From: Amphiura filiformis
Taxonomy: Eukaryota > Echinodermata > Ophiuroidea > Amphilepidida > Amphiuridae
Direction of reading: 5' to 3'
Length of the DNA stretch: 64,000 nucleotides
NCBI RefSeq assembly: GCF_039555335.1
Contig: NC_092631.1
Span: 12,337,701-12,401,700, forward strand
The stretch's first letter is position 1. Each line of letters opens with the position of its first letter. Made by a program: the position numbers and the translations under genes. Positions 57,821-64,000 of this stretch are shown piece after piece. Below the pieces are notes generated by a model. That model made no database searches and was not told the origin of the DNA. It worked only from the letters and a program-made list of their open reading frames with translations.

Positions 57821-59169
57821 GTATGTTTACTGTAAGATGTTGCAGGTAATGATCTGCAACTGTGACTCTGTAATGATGATAGAGTTTTGCATCATGAACC
57901 ATAACAAATAAATTGTAGGGGAATCAAATTTAATGATACAATAAGTACATATTAGTTTCGCAATGAGCTAATATAGGACAAATTAACAAGTTTGAAGCCA
58001 GATCTATAAGATCTATTAGTTTGTGTCTCAGTTGATTTATTTATGTGTGTTTGCTTCCACTGTGTATAATTGTTTGCTTTGTATTTACTTTTTGGATTGC
58101 ATGGAAACACGTCCTTTTGCTTTACTTGCCAACATCACATCTTTGATAAGCTGATAAGTTTGATCATATGAACATACTTTTAAAATTGTCTACCGAGTAA
58201 TGAAATGAAAAGAAGAGAGCATGCCTTTGAAGACATGTTGCACTGTTACTCTATCAAGACCCCCATCAATGCAAATATCTACAGGCAACACATGAACATA
58301 CTTTTATCTCCATCACAGTTGCTCACATTTTTATTAAATGGAAATATTTATAAACGGAAACCAAGAGATTACTGTGATGTATGGATAAGAGGAGAGTGTC
58401 GTGGTAACATCACCCTCAACATAGAAATGAAGAAAAGGCAGCACATAAGACCTTTTAAGAATAGAGCACCAAACCCGGTTACAAATCAAGCAGAAAAACT
58501 GTTGGATCATAAGCACCTAACTGGCTTTTATCTTGTCAAACATCGTTCTACTAATGTTGATGTTGAATCACTATGCTTCAGTTGTGCTTATTATTTGATA
58601 TTGAATGAAAAGTGATAAGTATGTCAGAATTTGCCGTAGAAATGATGATGTAACAAGATTAATTACCATGGCAATAGATGAATACAATTTTTGAATATAT
58701 TGCCCTGCATTACAACTAGTACAAGCAGGTTGCACTCATCATCTGTGTATGTCTGCAATTGTTGATTGAATACAATATCGCCCTTTTCTAAGATACTAAT
58801 CCTTCTATTAGATCCAGGTTATCCCTGTTCTTTGAAATCTGTGATTCAATGCATAGATTTTGTAGAACCTACAAAATAGAATGTTTTGCATAGAAAATTG
58901 TATTCATCTATTCATCTATGGTAGTTAATCCAATGATTACATCACTTTTACGGCAAATGGGGTTGAACTTTTTTGTAAAAGGGGGAACACTTTATCACAA
59001 CTAATCACAAATGAAATAAAGGGATATACAGTCACTTGCAAGTAATTTCAATGTTGGCATGCTTGTATGAAAACCAAATAACCTGAGAGTTTGCCAAAGC
59101 AATTCAAGAGTTTTACAAGTTCAATTTAAGGAGAAAGGTGAAAAGTATTCAAAACAGAATTGCCACATT
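57821..59169. other. Non-coding stretch with one unassigned open frame
   Basis: A 136-codon plus-strand frame at 58205-58615 has no domain I recognise and no splice or promoter context. It may be chance or a transposon scrap. Confidence 0.4.
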
Positions 59170-59435
59170 ATGTGCCCTGCTACCACAAGGGGTGTAAAAT
59201 CGCAAGTTAGTAGTTTCGAGACATCCTGGCTGCTGTGTTGGTGTTCTTTGTTTCACATGCACCTTATCAAGCCAACAGTTTGTCCTTAGAGAATGGGGCA
59301 CCATGGGCCATTCACAAAGGACCTGCTACTGGCTTGTACGGCAAACAAAGTACATCAACTCAACAGCAGGGACGTCTCAAAACTTACAGCTTGGTGCCTT
59401 TACGCTCATTTCATGGCAGCAGGACACATGATGAC
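59170..59435. mobile_element. Family 5 MITE, copy B
   Basis: CCTGCTACCACAAGGGGTGT, AGTAGTTTCGAGACATCCTG and GGGCCATTCACAAAGGACCT match 37115-37540. The right end (GCTCATTTCATGGCAGCAGG) is the inverted terminal. Shorter than copy A. Confidence 0.7.
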
Positions 59436-60113
59436 TAAATGTACAATGAATTAAACAGCATACATGCTTTTTGTTTTCAGTTGGTTCTGGAACAGGGTCA
59501 AGTGTGTGTGATAACAGATTACATATTCTATCAAAACCGCAGTAAGTTTGTCTTGGGTTTTGAGTGTCGAAATTAAATAACTGACCTTTAAGAGATTTAA
59601 ACAACAGAAAGGTTCCTTTTAGTTTCTTAATTCTTGAGAACATTTGAACATAAACATTATCATGCATTTAAATGAGGCTTATGAATAAAGAAGTACGACT
59701 TTTCCAGTGACATACAATGGGTTTAAATAATATACCCTATCTCATAAAATAATGAGGATTGCATTTATCATCATTCATGTATAACAATAAAGTTTAAAAA
59801 AATAGCAGTTTTAAAATTTAAATTTAAGACAGGAAAGAGTATCCTTGTTCTACTTGTCTGAAATTACCAAGTCTGTAGCTGACTTCTAATACGGTGAAAA
59901 AGAAATTGTTTTTGGAAAAGTTTATAAACATTATGTGCGAGTCCTTCGTTAAGTGAACATGGGTTCATTAATTGAAAGTTCTCCATGCTTTATTGAATGG
60001 CGAGTTCATTGACTCCTTAGTGCCTGTAAATATACAACAGCTTCATGTTTTGTTTTTCCTTTGTTTTTTGTAAGTTTAATTTAAAACAAAAAAAGAGGAG
60101 TATTTGGGTGCTA
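59436..60113. other. Non-coding stretch
   Basis: Nothing recognised. Confidence 0.4.
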
Positions 60114-60329
60114 TTATAGTCTATACATCTACCTCGAGTCACCGGCACTAGCTTTGAAGTGCAGGGTATGCTGTGTTGGCTTAGTGTGGTTTCTTGCATG
60201 TATATATGCAGCATGTTGATCGCGTGTGTTAAAGTATGTACATGCACTAAGTGACGCTAAGCTAACGCAGAACACGCTGAACTTCATAGCTAGTGCCGGT
60301 GAGTCGAGGTAGATATACATAGACTATAA
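60114..60329. mobile_element. 216-bp MITE
   Basis: TATAGTCTATACATCTACCT then CGAGTCACCGGCACTAGCT is matched inverted to 60329 (TATAGTCTATGTATATCTACC as the complement). Ends in TATAGTC suggest a TA target. Confidence 0.8.
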
Positions 60330-63231
60330 TCTGCTTCATTTTAATACATTATTTTTAACATTTTTGAAATTACAAAATTCACAAAATCATAAACCGATCT
60401 TCATCACCTCTCCAAATGATTTTTTCTTTAAAAATCCTATCAGCACCGATGTATTTATATAGTATGGTTGCTACCAGGAGAGGGAGTTTGCACGGCAAAT
60501 TCACATGTAAAGTATGATTAACTCCATGGGTGATATGACATATGACAACACTTGTCGGGAAGAAAGTCTTTTCAATAAACCATTTATAATGCTTCATCCA
60601 CCCAAATCTCCTTTTGATAGGGAAGTATTGAACCTTTGATGTCAATTCTGCTTCTTTACTCTATGCTTTTCATTGAAATAAAAATGCTGTTGATGAGATC
60701 TTCTATGCTCAAACACAATTAAGGTAAAATTTTGTAGCATATTGCTGGGAAAGTGTGTGACAAGTTGCACTCTTACGTAAGTTGTTCTTATTATATGTGT
60801 AACATTAGAGAACTTTATATGTTTGTAAACTTGATGACATCAAAGGCAATAAATTGTCTGCGCCATGAAATAAAGTTCACATAAAGGGTCATGAAAAGAC
60901 CTATACACTGTGTATTCTATCTTAAAGCTCTCTGCTAAGTTCACATTCATATAAATATGCAACACTGAAACCAAAATGTTGCTTTGGATTGTCAGAAATA
61001 GGTGACATGAGAAAGTGGATAGAATTTAAACAGTATCTTTTTTCCATATATCAAGTTTGGGCAAGCATTGATAAAAGGATAATATGCTCAGAGTGAAAGT
61101 CTAAATAGAGTGAGTGTGCTAGAAGGCAAAGTAATACCTCCACGCTAATATTTACTAAGGTGTCTACCAGACACCTCAGACAGATGGCTAGTCTGATGGC
61201 CTAGGAGCACCGCTACTGCTACAAAAGAATTTATAATAGGCAATACAATAGCTGTGCATATTGGGCCTCAAGTGCCCACTTCTTGCACATGTGTCACACT
61301 TGATATCAGCATTTAGTTAATTAACATGCTTCCCTATATTACACCAATGCACTGACAATTCCATCAAAATGAGCCAAGTTTTGATCTTGAGATATGAATA
61401 TATTATGTTGCTGTACCCCCAAAAGGAAGAGACAAAAAACTTGGGCCTTTCTCCTTGATGCCCCACCCAGTAAGAACAGAAAATCACTGAAATATCAAAT
61501 TTTAGGTAAAAATGCCCAATTTTAGGGACATTTTCTGATATTCCTCAATTTCACTTTGTCGCCCACCCCATGAAAAATTCCAAGTGCTGCCACTGTGCAG
61601 ACAACAATTACCAAAGTTCAACATTTTTTGTTGCACCTGCGGAAATAATTGGCACATATATTTGTGAAGAAATTACACTTTACCAGACAGCCCTATTATC
61701 AAGCAATCAACATCCGATTCTTGAAAAGAAGCTAATAAACTTTGCGTTGATGAAATGAATACTGTGAGCCATCAAACACCCACACTCATTCACAAATTTT
61801 GAGCGATAAGTTATATCATTCTGGCAATCAAACAAGCGATAATCTTACAAGCTCTCAGCTGCAGAGCATGGCAGATCAATGTAGGAAATTAATTCAATTT
61901 GGAGTAGTACTAGTACTTGAGGTGTAAGACACAATGATGTGAAATACATTTAGCTATATTTCTACACATGATGTTGAGTGTGTTGATGGATCTATTATTG
62001 TAATATTAGTGCTGCCATTTTCAGGGATTAGTCGTAAGTACAAAAAATGATGTGATCTTTGCACCATCAACATTTCAAAACTGAAAAAAAAAACCTGAGG
62101 AGACATTATTTGACAGAAATGTGTATTTTTCATATGGTTCTCAAAGTTAAACATGTAAAATATTATGTATTTCCTTTTTAACTTACTCTCTTAGAATAAA
62201 TTTAAACAGATAAAAATACAGGGATATGTTTCTGCCTACCTTAGAGACTTTTTACACTTTCATCAGTACAATGAATCTTGGATCCCAGTAATTAAATTTG
62301 AAACTATTTTTTCACTTTCAAAAATAAATGTTAGAACAACTTTGTAAGAAGTTTGCTCATTTCTGCGCTATACTTCTCATGACTGAGATGGGGCAAGCTA
62401 TAAGACTGATACTATTATGTCATTATAATATCAGGTGGTGTAGCCTCTTTCTTCTTTGGTTAAGCAGTTTGCAAGTTCAGTATGCTTCCATTATACACAA
62501 GGAATGTAAGATTTTTGTTGGATATATCAAGAGATCTGCTATTTTCAGATGCCAAATATAACATACTGATTTTAATTCAAACAAATCAAGCTATTAAACT
62601 TGGTGTCATATTGACATTTATCAAATGGAATTCTAATGCTATCAGCCAAATCAATACCACAAACGGCCGTAAGCACAAAGTGGGAGGGAGTTACTGCAAT
62701 AAAATGTCACAAATAATAGAAAAATCTTAATTAATCAATCTAGATTTGCCCGTCACCGGGTCTGTCACCTGTGTGTATTTAGTTTACAAATTTAACGTCA
62801 TCGCATCGGTATTTTAGGTTAAACACATATATACAAATTCAATCATTTACTACAGCAATCACCGCGTAAAATTGCTACTGTGTTTTTGCACGGTTCAATA
62901 GTAAGGTCCCGATCAAATATCAGCATGTAATAATGAAGCCCTGAAGGCCGACCGTACCGTATTGTAGAACATATGTATGAAATTGCCAAAGCAATGTCTT
63001 GATGCATGACTGCAAGCTACACATCTGCTGAAACCATACACTTACAGTTTTTAGAAAATGATTCCACATTGCTTTTATTCAGTACTATTTTTTAACACTT
63101 ATTAAGATTTTTAAAGGTAAAAATCATTGATTTTGAATTGTCTTTTCATTATTTAGCAACTTTCTAATGCAATAAACTTTGATCTGAACCACAAACTGGT
63201 AGTAAAGTCAAATGATAGGCATATGCACTTC
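60330..63231. other. Non-coding stretch
   Basis: AT-rich, with only chance frames (61570-61758, 62328-62730 overlapping). No repeat boundary recognised. Confidence 0.45.
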
Positions 63232-63232
63232 A

Positions 63233-63304
63233 AACTGAAAAGGGATTCGAACCAATGACCTCTGGATTAAGAGTCCAGTGCTCTACCATCTAAGCTACCC
63301 AGTT
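63233..63304 (-). tRNA. tRNA-Lys(CTT)-like gene, possibly a pseudogene or SINE head
   Basis: On the minus strand AACTGGG (acceptor) is followed by the A-box TAGCTTAGATGG, a D-stem/loop, the anticodon arm CTGGA-CTCTTAA-TCCAG (anticodon CTT, lysine) and the B-box GGTTCGAATCC. The 3' acceptor strand TTCAGTT pairs all seven positions, using two G-U pairs. The T stem is weak (ATTGG against CCCTT, about three pairs), and no run of T follows closely. It could be a functional gene with odd stems, a pseudogene, or the head of a tRNA-derived SINE. Confidence 0.6.
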
Positions 63305-63354
63305 CTACAATGGTGATCCAATTGACCTACATCCATGATTTGTAGTTAATTTTT

Positions 63355-63982
63355 GTGGGCAAACACTGAAATCAAGTATGTGTGCGTTTGCAAACACCTC
63401 CTAATTAGGACATTTTTGTATATATCTCAACTAGGGACACACACAGAACCATGGACATCAACAATTCACTGCTAGTTGCAAGAGGTTGCAAACAGTGTAA
63501 AAATGCTATTCAGAGCTGACCTCCTTTGGGAGTAAAGAACATGTCTCAATATGATTCATGTGTGTAATGTGTATGTCCTCGGTATGAAGATTGACTTAGG
63601 TATTATGTGTCCACAATTGAATAGTACACTACAGGTTCAAATGATGGCTCTTACGAGTAGGGGTGTGTGTGGGCAAACACTGAAATCAAGTATGTGTGCA
63701 TTTGCAAACGCCTCCTAATTAGGACATTTTTGTATATATCTCAACTAGGGACACACACAGAACCATGGACATCAACAATTCACTGCTAGTTGCAAGAGGT
63801 TGCAAACAGTGTAAAATGCTATTCAGAGCTGACCTCCTTTGGGAGTAAAGAACATGTCTCAATATGATTCATGTGTGTAATGTGTATGTCCTCGGTATGA
63901 AGATTGACTTAAGTATTATGTGTCCACAATTGAATAGTACACTACAGGTTCAAATGACGGCTCTTACGAGTAGGGGTGTGTG
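63355..63982 (+). repeat. 314-bp tandem duplication, two nearly identical copies
   Basis: GTGGGCAAACACTGAAATCA begins near 63355 and again near 63669. The copies differ by only a few substitutions and one A in a run (AAAAATGC versus AAAATGC). A third unit may begin at the window edge, but the text after 63982 diverges. Confidence 0.9.
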
Positions 63983-64000
63983 TGTATGCACTCTGTGCCA

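Larger units (their letters stand above)
56626..64000 (-). other. IRS: Upstream IRS intron (start not in window)
   Basis: The exon at 56625 needs an upstream phase-1 donor. No PH- or PTB-like coding segment was recognised up to 64000, so this intron probably runs past the edge. It contains the repeats and tRNA-like gene below. Confidence 0.5.

Noticed and set aside
58205..58615. 136-codon plus-strand open frame
   Set aside because: No domain, homologue or context recognised; reported only as an unassigned frame.

Overview
This is animal nuclear DNA. It is AT-rich, has almost no long open reading frames, and is dense in short non-autonomous transposons. The only protein-coding gene I can support is the 3' part of an insulin receptor substrate (IRS) gene on the minus strand. 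Its coding parts are a 204-bp internal exon (56625..56422) and the terminal coding exon (30569..29349), joined across an intron of about 25.9 kb with matching phase-1 splice sites. The two exons carry a YxxM-rich tail, a GRB2-type YVNV site and the two C-terminal SHP2-type sites expected of IRS. The PH/PTB part must lie beyond the right edge. The mobile-element mix (Jockey-like LINE, Penelope-like element, PIF/Harbinger- and TTAA-type MITEs, foldback elements resembling the sea-urchin TU class) suggests a marine invertebrate, perhaps an echinoderm or hemichordate. That placement is inference.

Layout. 1-6 kb: a TTAA-flanked MITE, a palindromic element split by a second MITE, and a decayed LINE with an internal 54-bp minisatellite. 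6.1-13.0 kb: a giant foldback structure with two oppositely oriented arrays of ~155-bp repeats around a separate central element. Its right arm holds two further transposons, whose empty sites survive in the left arm. 13-29 kb: AT-rich sequence downstream of IRS (3' UTR and/or intergenic) with several MITEs and an array of ~147-bp repeats at 27.9-28.9 kb. 29.3-30.6 kb: terminal IRS coding exon, with a one-base frame break. 30.6-56.4 kb: IRS intron, packed with MITEs, a second foldback of GGTTCGCTATCTCTAA-type units (46.2-47.3 kb), and a Penelope-like fragment with two inverted hammerhead ribozyme motifs (50.1-51.0 kb). 56.4-56.6 kb: IRS exon. 56.6-64 kb: upstream IRS intron or flank, with MITEs, a tRNA-Lys(CTT)-like gene and a recent 314-bp tandem duplication at the edge.

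No operon, CRISPR or bacterial feature is present. Apart from IRS, the content is a nested transposon landscape. The most unusual items are the two foldback structures, the paired hammerhead motifs, the DR1-like nuclear-receptor motif in each unit of the 147-bp array, and the frame break in the IRS C-terminus.
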